A stretch of 64,000 nucleotides of DNA from UBA4733 sp036734945 (lineage in GTDB: Bacteria; Chloroflexota; UBA4733): positions 1 through 64,000 of the forward strand of contig DAIMXP010000023.1 in assembly GCA_036734945.1 (NCBI GenBank), in the 5' to 3' direction. The translations under genes and the position numbers were made by a program. Under the pieces are notes generated by a model that saw only the letters and a list, made by a program, of their open reading frames with translations, was not told the DNA's origin and did not search any database. Positions within the stretch are counted from its first letter, which is position 1. Each line of letters starts with the position of its first letter. Of the stretch, positions 9,112 to 17,782 are shown one piece after another.

Positions 9112-9944
9112 GCTTCGCTCTCCTTCCGATGAAAGTCCCGGCGCGGCCGGATCTGGCGACCACGAAACTCCAGGAGGAAGTTTGCCAGGTGCCGTGTCGC
9201 CGCGTCGGCCAACTGCTTACCCTTTTCCGGCGTGGCCAGCGTGGGATCGCCCTGGATGCCGGTGCTGGAGTTACGACTGAAGAACTCCTGGAAGTTGACC
9301 GGACCGCCCCTGGCCAGATCCCAGAAGATGTGCTCCGAACGCTGGACTTCGTCCATCGTCTTCACGGCCTTCGACATATCGACCAGATCGGCTTGCAGGT
9401 GCAGGATCAGCGACGTTTCCGCCTCGCATGCGTGGGAGAAGCCGCCGGGGTAGGGCGACTCCCGCCAACTGAGGTCCTCGGGATGGAGCAACGACCACCA
9501 ACTCAGCGCGGCGCAGATCGCTTCGGTCTGGTTATTGATCAGGCGTGCGGCGATGTCGATGAAGGGCGCGTTGCTGCCGTGCCCGTTGTAGAGGACGATA
9601 TGCCGGAAGCCGTGGTGGGCCAGACTGCGCCCGATGCAGGCCAGGTAGTCGATGATGGTGTGGGCGTCGATGGCGATAGTGCCGGGGTAGTCCAGGTGGT
9701 GCTCGTTGAAGGAGTAGGGCACCGGGTGCATCACCAGCGCGGGTGCGGCGCCGTCCCCGGCTTGCTCCGCCAGGCTCCGCACGGCCGCCTCGGCCATACG
9801 CCCAGCCGTGAGGTAATCGGTCATCAGCGGGAGATGGGGGCCGTGCTGCTCGGTCGTGCCGACCGGCAAGACAATCACCGGGTCATGCTGCACCGCCTCC
9901 CGCACCTGCGGCCAGCTCAGTTCCTCATAGCGATACGTCTGCAT
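9108..9944 (-). CDS. Creatininase family amidohydrolase
   Basis: This 278-residue protein has the metal-binding pattern of the creatininase/creatinine amidohydrolase family: LPVGTTEQHGPHLPLMTDYL near residue 32, YNGHGSNAPFI near residue 118, and an acidic residue in CEAETS near 178. Family members hydrolyse cyclic amides or act on formamide intermediates with two divalent metals. It is cytoplasmic and has no signal peptide. It is the first gene of a minus-strand operon with the class III aminotransferase. The substrate is unknown; creatinine itself is only one possibility. Confidence 0.87.
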   Translation of the reverse strand: MQTYRYEELSWPQVREAVQHDPVIVLPVGTTEQHGPHLPLMTDYLTAGRMAEAAVRSLAEQAGDGAAPALVMHPVPYSFNEHHLDYPGTIAIDAHTIIDYLACIGRSLAHHGFRHIVLYNGHGSNAPFIDIAARLINNQTEAICAALSWWSLLHPEDLSWRESPYPGGFSHACEAETSLILHLQADLVDMSKAVKTMDEVQRSEHIFWDLARGGPVNFQEFFSRNSSTGIQGDPTLATPEKGKQLADAATRHLANFLLEFRGRQIRPRRDFHRKESEA

Positions 9945-9997
9945 CTGCTGCTCCTGTCCTCCAGTGCGCCGGCTCTTCGCCCCGATACGGTTTCGGC

Positions 9998-10017
9998 CCG
10001 CGACTGCGGTCGCGGGT
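9998..10017. repeat. Short perfect palindrome related to family A/B ends
   Basis: CCCGCGACTGCGGTCGCGGG is an 8-bp stem with a TGCG loop. It has the same core (GCGACTG..GTCGC) as the long repeat families but is solitary. It lies upstream of creatininase and of the small anchored protein gene. The remaining 10020-10320 gap shows nothing else. Confidence 0.55.
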
Positions 10018-10320
10018 AGGCTTATCTAAACTGTATTGCTCTTCGCCTTTCCAGCATATGCTACTCTGCCGGACGGCGGCGCGCATCTTGACATTCCCGG
10101 CTACAGGACTGACCAGGGTCCGCCCGCGCTTTCTTACCCTGCCCGTGCGATCGCGGCGGGCGTTCCATCACGATGGCAACAGGAGCCGTGGCAGCTTTTG
10201 GCAGTTTGGCGGCGCACTTTGATAGCTGCCGTACCGGACGCTTCACACGAACGGCGAGCGGTATAGGTGCGGAGCGATAACGGATCACCCGCACCTTGAT
10301 GATCTCAGGAGGTGACACGG

Positions 10321-10761
10321 ATGCGAATGCAACGCTCGATGCTGGTCATGCTCATCGGCACGGTTGTGCTCTTGCTGGCGGGGGTTCTTGTCGCCCTCGT
10401 CACTGCCCACCGAACGCCGACAACGTTTCCGGCCGGCAGCCCGCAAGCCACCGTCGCCACCTACCTCCGTCTGCTACAGGATGGGCAGGTTGACGACGCC
10501 TACGCCATGGCGGCATTCGATCAGCCCACAATGACCCGTGAGCGCTATCACCAGGCGTTCGATCACTGGAACCAGCAGCCGCATCGCGTGACGCTGCTGC
10601 GCACCACGGTCACGACCGACCAGGCGACGGTCACCGTGGAGATCTCGACCTTCACGTCCACCTTGCTGGGAGCAGGCGATCACTCGTCCCAACAGACGTT
10701 CACCCTCTTGCTCCGGCAGGGGCATTGGCTGGTCACGGGGCCACCCTACCTCTTTGGGTGA
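10321..10761 (+). CDS. Membrane-anchored DUF4878-like protein
   Basis: A 146-residue protein with an N-terminal transmembrane helix (about residues 5-28) and an extracytoplasmic domain beginning SPQATVATYLRLLQDGQVDD. That pattern, followed by a beta-rich half ending in GHWLVTGPPYLFG, resembles DUF4878/NTF2-like lipoprotein-type domains; no lipobox Cys is seen. ATG 10321 is chosen because AGGAGG (10307-10312) lies 8 bases before it; an in-frame GTG at 10312 overlaps that site. The multi-pass membrane protein downstream starts 42 bases after the stop, so they may be co-expressed. Confidence 0.7.
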   Translation: MRMQRSMLVMLIGTVVLLLAGVLVALVTAHRTPTTFPAGSPQATVATYLRLLQDGQVDDAYAMAAFDQPTMTRERYHQAFDHWNQQPHRVTLLRTTVTTDQATVTVEISTFTSTLLGAGDHSSQQTFTLLLRQGHWLVTGPPYLFG

Positions 10762-10803
10762 CGCCCTTGGGGACGCAGGTAGCGATGACAGGGGAGGAAG
10801 CAC

Positions 10804-12567
10804 ATGACAACCACACGACGCACCTACACCTATCTGCTGGCCCTGGCCGGGCTGTTGGTGACCATCTCCGCTGCCGCCGGTCTGCTGGCACTGGTTGTCT
10901 CTACCCTCGTGCTCCACTCTAGCACGTTGCTCGGCGATGAGCGCAGCGTTGCCAGCTCCTATCTGGCCGAACTGGTCGTCGGCTTGCCGGTATGGCTCGG
11001 GCACTGGCTCGTAGCCGAGCGCAGCCTCGCCCGAAACCCGGAGGAGCGAGATGCAAGCCAGCGACGCCTTTACCTGGCCGCCGTCTTCGCCGTCAGCGCG
11101 GTGGTGGCGCTGTTCGCCCTGCACACGCTCCTGCGCGTCATCCTCACCTTGCCTGGCGCAGACGCCCGTCAACCGTTGATCGCCACCGGCATCAGCGCCG
11201 CCGCGCGTTTGCTCATATTCGGCGGAGCCTGGGCTGTCCATACCCCTGTTGACCACCAGCGCTTTGCAAGTCGGAACAGCACAGCCGGCGTGGACGATGC
11301 CCATGACCTGGCCGTGTACGTGCTGACGGGCACGGCGCTGGTCTTCTTGCTCATCGGCCTGGACCAGGCCATTCGCCAGATCGTTGGGGACCTGCTGTCC
11401 GCCGGGCAGACGGAACTCCTCGTCGTTGCCGGGCAGAACCTCTGGACTATTTGGGGCGCGATCGCCGCCTGGGTGCTGGCCGGCGGCACGATCTGGGCAC
11501 TCGTGTGGCAGTACGACCTGGCGCGCGGCGGGCGGCGACTGCTGCGGGTCATCTACCTGTACCTCGTGCTGCTTATCGCCGTGCCAACCACGATCGGGAC
11601 GGGCGTGGATGGACTCTACGAACTGCTGCGCCGCCTCTTCGGCTATCAACCGTTGGAAGCCACCTGGGCATTCCTGGGCAGCGTGCTCCCGCCCTTACTG
11701 GTCGCCGCCGGTACGTGGGCCTACCACTGGTTGACGGTGCGACAGCAGGCACGCTACGTCAGCGATGTTCCCGCGGCGCCGGCAGCGGAGGGCGAGCCAG
11801 CAGCGCCTGAGCGTGGTGTTTCCGGCATTGCCTGGCCGCGCCGCCCGGGACTGGCGCTGCTGGCCTTATTGGGGCTGGGCGTCAGTGCATCCGCCTTCGT
11901 CGCCGTACTGTGGCTCGGTCTGGACGCCCTGATTAACAGTGCCCCTTCGTTATCGGGGTCCGATTGGTGGCGCGATCGCCTGAGCGTGAGCCTCGCGGCT
12001 GGGGCGGTCGGGGCGGTTGCCTGGTTCAGTGGCTGGTGGCGCTTGCAGCGCGCGGCTACGCTGGTTCGTCAGGAGCGCGGAGCGCAGGAACGCCGGTTGC
12101 TGCTGGGGTTCATCGCCGTCGTAGGGACGCTCTTCGCCTTCGGCTTCCTGATCGCCTTACTCTGGTTCGCTTTCCGAGCGCTCCTCGGCGTGCCCGTCGG
12201 AGCGCACGGCTTGAGCACGGCGCTGAAGGAGTTCAGCGCCGCCCTCGTTGCCCTGCTACTGGCAGCCTACCACGGGCTGATCTTGCGCACCGACAGCAGC
12301 ATAGAACCCGGGCCTCCCATTCCTCAGCGGATCCGAGTACTGGTTTCCCCCGGCGCTGAGGCAATGCTGGCAGCGTTACGGCAGGATTCCAGTCTGCAGA
12401 TCGAAGTGGCCGGATGGCTGCTTGATGACGTGCGGGTAGCACAGCGCGACCTACCCGCGCTGCTTGCGCGACTCACAACCGCGGGCCCCTCGCAGGAGGG
12501 TACGCAGACGTTACTGGTGCTCGGTCCAGATGGTCCGACAATCTACCGCTACCGCAGCGAACGTTAG
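10804..12567 (+). CDS. Multi-pass membrane protein with repeated DUF5671-like units
   Basis: A 587-residue integral membrane protein with about twelve to fourteen hydrophobic segments. It contains several related units of some 80-100 residues, each beginning with an Arg-rich start plus hydrophobic run and ending in a helix with WxxHW/AYHxL: RRTYTYLLALAGLL...LGHWLVAE, RRLLRVIYLYLVLLI...WAYHWLTVR and ERRLLLGFIAVVG...AAYHGLILR. The pattern fits DUF5671. The C-terminal ~80 residues are soluble (PQRIRVLVSPGAEAMLAALR onward) and may be a small cytoplasmic domain. Function unknown. Confidence 0.75.
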   Translation: MTTTRRTYTYLLALAGLLVTISAAAGLLALVVSTLVLHSSTLLGDERSVASSYLAELVVGLPVWLGHWLVAERSLARNPEERDASQRRLYLAAVFAVSAVVALFALHTLLRVILTLPGADARQPLIATGISAAARLLIFGGAWAVHTPVDHQRFASRNSTAGVDDAHDLAVYVLTGTALVFLLIGLDQAIRQIVGDLLSAGQTELLVVAGQNLWTIWGAIAAWVLAGGTIWALVWQYDLARGGRRLLRVIYLYLVLLIAVPTTIGTGVDGLYELLRRLFGYQPLEATWAFLGSVLPPLLVAAGTWAYHWLTVRQQARYVSDVPAAPAAEGEPAAPERGVSGIAWPRRPGLALLALLGLGVSASAFVAVLWLGLDALINSAPSLSGSDWWRDRLSVSLAAGAVGAVAWFSGWWRLQRAATLVRQERGAQERRLLLGFIAVVGTLFAFGFLIALLWFAFRALLGVPVGAHGLSTALKEFSAALVALLLAAYHGLILRTDSSIEPGPPIPQRIRVLVSPGAEAMLAALRQDSSLQIEVAGWLLDDVRVAQRDLPALLARLTTAGPSQEGTQTLLVLGPDGPTIYRYRSER

Positions 12568-12570
12568 GCG

Positions 12571-12771
12571 GACGCCCGCCCTTTATGAAGGTTGACGAAT
12601 AAAACGGGGATTGTAGGCGCGTCCGTAGGGGCAGGTCCCCGTGCCTGCCCTGGCTCGGGCACAACCACCGATCACTTTGTGCAGCCGGACCAGGGCAGGC
12701 ACGGGGACCTGCCCCTACAGCTCTATCCGAATCCCGGATCTGTTTGTCATACTTCATTAAGGGCGGGCGTC
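12571..12771. repeat. Inverted-repeat element, family C (201 bp)
   Basis: The outer ends GACGCCCGCCCTTTATGAAG and the reverse complement of GGGCGGGCGTC with its flank pair over about 40 bases. An inner inverted repeat of TAGGGGCAGGTCCCCGTGCC pairs over about 28 bases around a short loop. There is no coding capacity. It fills the space downstream of the DUF5671-like gene, and looks like a MITE. It is the only copy in the window. Confidence 0.75.
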
Positions 12772-12867
12772 GGGCTGCGTCAACTGGACGTGCGGCACGC
12801 GCCCCGTCGCATGCCGCAAGCACGAGTTTGACTGAACGAGAAACGTGCGGGAAGCGGTGAACGCCGC

Positions 12868-13056
12868 CTAGGCCTGCTCGCTCCGGGCCGTGTGCGTCTG
12901 ACGAACCGGCAGTTCGGCGATCGCCACGTAGGAATCGGAATTGGGGCTACCGGGCAGGATGCCCTGGCCGTGGATATAGACGATGTGGCCGGAGTGGACT
13001 TCCTGGTAGGAACCTGAGGGGGCGCGGTGTCCACCGGCAAGGCGTAATGGTCGCAT
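12868..13056 (-). CDS. Small YjzC-like protein
   Basis: A 62-residue protein reading ...GHRAPSGSYQEVHSGHIVYI... The pattern of a basic start, RAPxSGxYxEV and a short beta-rich tail resembles the YjzC family of small bacterial proteins of unknown function. A ribosome site (AAAGGAT) lies about 8 bases before ATG 13056. The gene stands alone on the minus strand, divergent from the DUF971 gene. A hairpin at 13142-13163 (CTGCGACC / GGTCGCAG) lies in the shared upstream gap. Family assignment is by pattern memory only. Confidence 0.55.
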   Translation of the reverse strand: MRPLRLAGGHRAPSGSYQEVHSGHIVYIHGQGILPGSPNSDSYVAIAELPVRQTHTARSEQA

Positions 13057-13314
13057 GAGGTGATCCTTTCTTCGTCATTGAAGCGCGAACGACATTGCTC
13101 GCCATCCTGAGAGATCACGCCGGTGAAGCGAGCGGACTATACTGCGACCGCCATTGGTCGCAGCGGAAGCACACCCTCCACAGACGCGGCTCGGCAAACG
13201 GACGGGGCCGTTTGCGTTACAAGTTGAGCATACCACCCGCTCGCGGTCCTGTAGAATGAAGGCCCGAAAATCTTATGAAATCTACACAGAACGGCTACCA
13301 CGAATGCTGCCGCA

Positions 13315-13656
13315 ATGCTGAATAGTCCTGACGCCAACGAGCCTACCGCGATCGTCTTGCAGAGCGGGCAGAAGCTGGTCGAGATCAGCTGGGCGGACGG
13401 CCACCAGAGCGCCTACCCGTTTGCGCAACTGCGCTGGGCCTGTCCTTGCGCGCACTGCCAGGGCGAGATGGGCAGGCCCGGCGTGTTGGCGAGTACCAGT
13501 ACACTGACGGTCGCTGAGCAGCAACTCGTTGACCTGCAACTGGTAGGCCGCTACGCCCTGCAACCGCGCTGGGCCGATGGCCACGAGACGGGGATCTACG
13601 CCTTTGAAGACTTGCGGGCAATCTGCCCCTGTACACAATGTGCGCGGTCGCGGTAG
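13315..13656 (+). CDS. DUF971 / GBBH-like domain protein
   Basis: A 113-residue protein with the DUF971 (gamma-butyrobetaine hydroxylase N-terminal-like) fold: ISWADGHQSAYPFAQLRWAC, a CPCAHC cluster, then a second half with WADGHETGIYAFEDLRAIC and CPCTQC. The Cys-rich ends probably bind zinc or help an Fe-S process; DUF971 proteins occur fused to or beside Mrp/ApbC ATPases in other genomes. The insert between the halves (EMGRPGVLASTS...) is typical of the family. It stands as a single gene between divergent/convergent neighbours. Confidence 0.82.
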   Translation: MLNSPDANEPTAIVLQSGQKLVEISWADGHQSAYPFAQLRWACPCAHCQGEMGRPGVLASTSTLTVAEQQLVDLQLVGRYALQPRWADGHETGIYAFEDLRAICPCTQCARSR

Positions 13657-13695
13657 GTTGGCGCAGCAACGCCTGGGTGCGCGCTTCGCTTGAGT

Positions 13696-14595
13696 CTACG
13701 CCTGGCTCGACCCGATTTCGTGCCCGGCCATTCCTTCCAGCACGGTGAGCAGCGCCGAGTGATCCAGGTCGCCTTTGCCGGCCACCGCCAGCGCCTGGAA
13801 GAGTTGGCTGACCAGCGCGGTGCTGGGCAACGGCACGCCATAGGCGTGGCCGGCAGCCAGGGCGATGCCGAGGTCTTTCTGGTGCAGGCGCACCTTGAAT
13901 CCGGGGGCGAAGGAGTGCTGCAGGAAGTTCGGTCCGCGCAGTTCCATGACACGGTTGCTCGCCAGGCCGCCGCCCAGCACCTGCAAAATCTTCGCCGGAT
14001 CCACACCGGCCTTTGAGCCAAGCACGAGCGCTTCGCTCACGGCCTCGATGGTCAGGGCCACGACCACCTGGTTGCAGGCTTTGACGACCTGACCTGCGCC
14101 GCTATCGCCAACCCGCACGATGGTCTTGCCCATTGCCGCGAAGATCGGCTGCATCCGCTCGAACGTCGCCTCATCGCCGCCCACCATGATCGAGAGCGTG
14201 CCGGCGATGGCCCCCTTGTCACCCCCGCTGACCGGGGCGTCAAGCATCGTCACGCCCTGTGTTGCAGCCTGCTCTGCCAGGCGCTGCGCCACCACCGGTG
14301 AGATGGTACTCATATCAATCAGCACCAACCCGGCCTGCGCCCCCGCCAGCACGCCATCAGGACCTTCAACCACTGCCGCCACATCCGGCGAATCCGGCAG
14401 CATCGTGATGACGATGCTGCTCTGTTGCGCCACCTCGCGCGGGTTGCCGGCCGCCCGCGCGCCCTCAGCGACGAGTTCGTCCACCGCACCCCGACTGCGG
14501 TTATGGACGACAAGCGCGTGCCCGGCTTGCATGAGGTTGCGAGCCATGGGCTTGCCCATGATGCCGAGACCGATAAAGCCGATTGTTTCTGCCAA
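13696..14595 (-). CDS. 2-hydroxy-3-oxopropionate reductase / 3-hydroxyisobutyrate dehydrogenase family
   Basis: A 299-residue beta-hydroxyacid dehydrogenase. The N-terminal NAD(P)-binding motif is GFIGLGIMGKPMARNL, the substrate loop is DAPVSGGDKGAIAGTLSI, and the catalytic lysine lies in GQVVKACNQ. These features fit tartronate semialdehyde reductase (GarR/GlxR) as well as 3-hydroxyisobutyrate dehydrogenase. The glucarate-dehydratase-like gene 1.3 kb away supports the first option, since tartronate semialdehyde is an end product of glucarate breakdown. The start codon is TTG at 14595, after a weak AGAGAA site. Confidence 0.86.
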   Translation of the reverse strand: MAETIGFIGLGIMGKPMARNLMQAGHALVVHNRSRGAVDELVAEGARAAGNPREVAQQSSIVITMLPDSPDVAAVVEGPDGVLAGAQAGLVLIDMSTISPVVAQRLAEQAATQGVTMLDAPVSGGDKGAIAGTLSIMVGGDEATFERMQPIFAAMGKTIVRVGDSGAGQVVKACNQVVVALTIEAVSEALVLGSKAGVDPAKILQVLGGGLASNRVMELRGPNFLQHSFAPGFKVRLHQKDLGIALAAGHAYGVPLPSTALVSQLFQALAVAGKGDLDHSALLTVLEGMAGHEIGSSQA

Positions 14596-14730
14596 GGTTC
14601 TCTCTGCCCTTCCGCTACTGCCCGATTGTAGCGTGCCGCGGCATCCTCTTGGCGTTGGCTAGCCTGGTGGGCAGTGTGGATCAACCCGGCCGCCCGGGGC
14701 GCTGCCGCGTGGCGTTTGGAATGGTAATCG

Positions 14731-15621
14731 TCAGACAGCGGCGCGCCTCAGCGGGCACGCCAGCAGCGTGAACGGGTCGGCGGTGCTGCCGGGCCAGCAT
14801 TCCGGCCACCGGAGCACGCGAGCCGTCGCTGTCTCTAGCACGGTCCGCACGTAGCCTTCCCGCGCCCCGCCGCGCAACGCCAACATCGCCTGCCACGCGG
14901 GCCACGCCTCGTCGCTTTCCGGCGCAATGTCCGTTGGCAGAAAGAGGTGAACCAGCCAGGGATCGGCCAGAATAATGGCAGCGCTGTCCCGCGGTTGCCA
15001 GGCTCCCGTCCCCTCCGCTTCGGGCAGGCTCCAACGGCCGGCCAGGTGGGCCCGCGCCCAGCAGAAGGCCGCAGGGTACTGGCGGCCGGCGATATGCCGC
15101 GTATGTAGCCATGGGCGCGAGCCCGGTGGTAACGGCAGGCCGAGCGGGGCCGCGCCCGTCAGCGCCTCCGGCGGGACTGCCAGGTCGAGGTCCAGGTAGG
15201 TGACGCCTTGCTGGAATCCGGTCGCCATGTAGAGTGCGGCAGCAATGTCGTCCTCGGGCACGGTCTCCAGGCGGCTGCCGCCTGCGGCGCGCGTGATGCG
15301 CTTGGCCTCCTCCACCAGTGCGCGACCCACCCCTCGCCTGCGGCGGTCAGCGCGCACTTCCAGCGTCTCCAGGTAGCCGTAGCGGCCCAGGGGCGGCGCT
15401 TCCTGGCAGAGCAACAGTTCAAGGTGGCCGATCACGGCGTCGCCTTCCACGGCCACCAGCACCTCACCCCCGGCAGCCTTGACGACAGCAAAATAGAACT
15501 CGGCCCGCTCGGGGTCGCCTTGAGCATGGAAGAAGCTGTCGAAGCGATACATGGTGGTGATCGCCGAGATATCCGCGGGAGTTGCCGAGCGAATTGCGAA
15601 ATTGGGTTTTCGTGTGGGCAC
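14731..15621 (-). CDS. GNAT-family N-acetyltransferase with extra C-terminal domain
   Basis: A 296-residue protein whose first ~150 residues form a GNAT fold: the acetyl-CoA loop is RADRRRRGVGRALVEEAKR (about residues 91-109), followed by a standard beta-bulge strand and AAALYMATGFQ. The second half (about 160-296) has no motif I recognise; it is Trp- and Pro-rich and may be a degenerate second GNAT fold. The start is GTG 15621 behind GGGGAGGGCG. The acceptor substrate is unknown. Confidence 0.8.
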   Translation of the reverse strand: MPTRKPNFAIRSATPADISAITTMYRFDSFFHAQGDPERAEFYFAVVKAAGGEVLVAVEGDAVIGHLELLLCQEAPPLGRYGYLETLEVRADRRRRGVGRALVEEAKRITRAAGGSRLETVPEDDIAAALYMATGFQQGVTYLDLDLAVPPEALTGAAPLGLPLPPGSRPWLHTRHIAGRQYPAAFCWARAHLAGRWSLPEAEGTGAWQPRDSAAIILADPWLVHLFLPTDIAPESDEAWPAWQAMLALRGGAREGYVRTVLETATARVLRWPECWPGSTADPFTLLACPLRRAAV

Positions 15622-15676
15622 TGGTCGTCGCCCTCCCCCGTCTGGATACGCCGGATCCAGTTCGTGCGTTGGTGGC

Positions 15677-15848
15677 CGGCGACTGAAGTCGCGCCTAACG
15701 CTGCGAAGCCCGCCTTCGCGGGCTGACCTAAACTGAAGCCACGATGGGATCTACATGGTGCGCGCTCGGGGCCTGCGGGTTTCATCGTGGCTTGAGTTTA
15801 GTCCGCGAAGGCGGACTTCGCTATGGTAGCCGCAACTTCAGTCGCCAG
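15677..15848. repeat. Inverted-repeat element, family A, copy 2
   Basis: The ends are GGCGACTGAAGTCGC and its complement, then a CGAAG(C/T)CCGCCTTCGCGG pair. A further inner pair (TAAACTGAAGCCACGATG and its near complement) makes this copy the longest (about 172 bp). It lies in the leader of the glucarate-dehydratase-like gene, upstream of its start at 15936. Confidence 0.85.
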
Positions 15849-15935
15849 GCGTCTGCCACACTGCACGACCACGTGCGCTATCATTGCCCGGCTTATTGGG
15901 ATGATCGTTTCAGCACATCGGAATGGAGCGCAGCC

Positions 15936-17177
15936 GTGAAGATCAGCAAGGTGGAAACGACGGTCGTCGCGGTCCCCGACCCGCCCTTACGTAACGTCAA
16001 TGGGGTGCATGAACCGTATGCTGTGCGCGTCATCCTCCAGATACACACCAACGAGGGCGTGACGGGGCTGGGCGAGATGCCCGGCGGCACGCGCTTCAAG
16101 GAGGAGCTGGACGCTGCGGCGGCCAAGATCATCGGTCTCAACCCCGATCACACTGAATGGCTCCGCCAACTCTTCCCCGACTCGCCGCGCCTCTGGTCGG
16201 CCTTCGAGGCGCCCTGCCTGGATGCCGTGGGCAAGGCAACTGACCGCTCCGTTTCCGATCTGCTCGGCGGCGCGGTGCGCGAACGCGTCGCCTTCTCGGC
16301 CTACCTCTTCTACAAGTTCGCCACGCCGGACGGCTGGTTGGAGACGCCAGCCGGGACGCCGCAAGCGTGGGGCGATGTCGGCATGTACGGCTGGACGCCG
16401 GAAGTGCTCACGCCGGAAGCGATGGTGGAGGAGACGGCGGAGTTCGTGCGCCGCTACGGCTTCCGCTCCCTTAAGCTCAAGGCCGGGCCGCTGCCCCCCG
16501 ATGAGGAAGTACGCACTCTCCGGCTGATCCGCGAGCGCTTTGGCCCCGACTTCCCGCTGCGCATTGACCCGAATGCCGGCTGGTCGGTGGAGACGGCGCT
16601 GCGCTTGCTGCCCCAACTGGAAGAGATCGGCCTGGAATACTACGAGGACCCCGTGCGCGGCATGGACGCCATGGCGGAAGTGGGCCGCCACACGGAGATC
16701 CCCATGGCGACGAATATGTGCCTGGTCGGCTTCAAGCAGTTCCCCGAAGGCGTCGCCAAGGATGCCGTGCAGGTGGTGCTGGCTGACCATCATGGTTGGG
16801 GCGGGTTGTGGGCGATGAAGCAGTGTGGGCAAATCTGCCGCATCTTCGGCATGGGCACATCGCAGCACTCTAACTCCCACCTGGGTATCTCGATGGCGGC
16901 CATGATCCACGCCGGCGCCACGGTGCCCAGCCTGACCTACGCCAGCGACACCCACTACCCCTGGCAACAGGGCTGGGACATCGTGAACGAGACCTTCACC
17001 TTCAGCGACGGCTCCCTCCCGATTCCGCCCGGTCCGGGCCTCGGCGTCACCCTCAACCAGGAGCGCCTGGGCCGCCTGGCCGAGATCGCCGCCGCCCGCC
17101 CCTCCGAACGCCGCGACGACCTCAGCACGATGCGCCGCTGGTTCCCGGCGTGGGAGGCGAAACGGGAGCGGTGGTGA
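15936..17177 (+). CDS. gudD: Enolase-superfamily sugar-acid dehydratase, glucarate dehydratase-like
   Basis: A 413-residue member of the mandelate racemase/muconate lactonizing group. The general-base lysine pair is in SLKLKAGPLP, metal ligands appear in RIDPNAGW and YYEDPVRG, and ATNMCLV and ADHHGWGG match glucarate dehydratases; the second catalytic His is in TSQHSNSHLGIS. Such enzymes dehydrate D-glucarate or L-idarate to 5-keto-4-deoxyglucarate. GTG 15936 is chosen because GGAG lies about 7 bases upstream and because reading further upstream enters the family A repeat. The reductase gene at 13.7 kb could handle a later step. The exact diacid is not certain. Confidence 0.85.
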   Translation: MKISKVETTVVAVPDPPLRNVNGVHEPYAVRVILQIHTNEGVTGLGEMPGGTRFKEELDAAAAKIIGLNPDHTEWLRQLFPDSPRLWSAFEAPCLDAVGKATDRSVSDLLGGAVRERVAFSAYLFYKFATPDGWLETPAGTPQAWGDVGMYGWTPEVLTPEAMVEETAEFVRRYGFRSLKLKAGPLPPDEEVRTLRLIRERFGPDFPLRIDPNAGWSVETALRLLPQLEEIGLEYYEDPVRGMDAMAEVGRHTEIPMATNMCLVGFKQFPEGVAKDAVQVVLADHHGWGGLWAMKQCGQICRIFGMGTSQHSNSHLGISMAAMIHAGATVPSLTYASDTHYPWQQGWDIVNETFTFSDGSLPIPPGPGLGVTLNQERLGRLAEIAAARPSERRDDLSTMRRWFPAWEAKRERW

Positions 17178-17248
17178 GAGATCGTCTACGTCGTCAATAC
17201 GACGCAAGTCGGGCCCGCTGCATTCGGACTCTAGTGCTGCTATCCCAA

Positions 17249-17782
17249 CTAGGTGACGGCCCAAGGGGGCGGATAGCGGCCATTGAGAATCAACTGGTGA
17301 CGCGCTCCCAGTGGGCCGTCCAGATCAGCGTGGTTAAAGCCCAGGGCCCGTTCTGTTGCCTGACCGACCGGCGTCTTGCCGACAAGGTGAAGGTGCATGT
17401 TCGCGAACGTAAAGTGCTCGGACCAGGCATCAAGACGCGGATCGAACAGGCGTACCCTTCGCCCCCAGAGCCGAAGGCTGACGCGGTCTCGCTTTCGTGA
17501 GTTGCAAAACGCGCAAGACCAGGCATAGTTATCGAGATGATCCGGCCCGTGCCGTCCAGGAGTCGGCAGGACGGGGTCGAGGTATCCTTCCATGTACTGC
17601 TTCCAGCGTGTTCCTGGAATGATATGGTCAAGCTGGAACTGACCGATCGCCGGAGCCAGGCAGTATTCACAGCACTCCCGAGCGCGACTGCGCACGATCA
17701 GCCGAACCAAGGCATCGCGGGGATCATGACGGTCACGACCGGCCAACTCCTGCAGAAGGGCATGAAAAGGTGAGGCAGTCAC
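17249..17782 (-). CDS. HNH endonuclease
   Basis: A 177-residue protein with a full HNH/zinc layout: the first Cys pair in CCEYCLAP, the catalytic DHIIPGTR, the Asn in HLDNYAWSC, and a closing CAFCNSRKRD. Family members cut or nick double-stranded DNA. The start GTG 17782 overlaps the stop of the HTH-type gene upstream by 4 bases, so the pair is translationally coupled. Pairs of this kind are common in cyanobacteria and Chloroflexota and behave as accessory or selfish genes; a defence role is only inference. Confidence 0.85.
   Translation of the reverse strand: MTASPFHALLQELAGRDRHDPRDALVRLIVRSRARECCEYCLAPAIGQFQLDHIIPGTRWKQYMEGYLDPVLPTPGRHGPDHLDNYAWSCAFCNSRKRDRVSLRLWGRRVRLFDPRLDAWSEHFTFANMHLHLVGKTPVGQATERALGFNHADLDGPLGARHQLILNGRYPPPWAVT

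Noticed and set aside
15744..15935. N-terminal extension of the glucarate-dehydratase-like protein
   Set aside because: It translates the family A repeat and lacks a ribosome site; the family begins at KISKVET after GTG 15936.
15987..17264. A 425-residue minus-strand frame opposite the glucarate-dehydratase-like gene
   Set aside because: Shadow of a gene with complete enolase-superfamily motifs.
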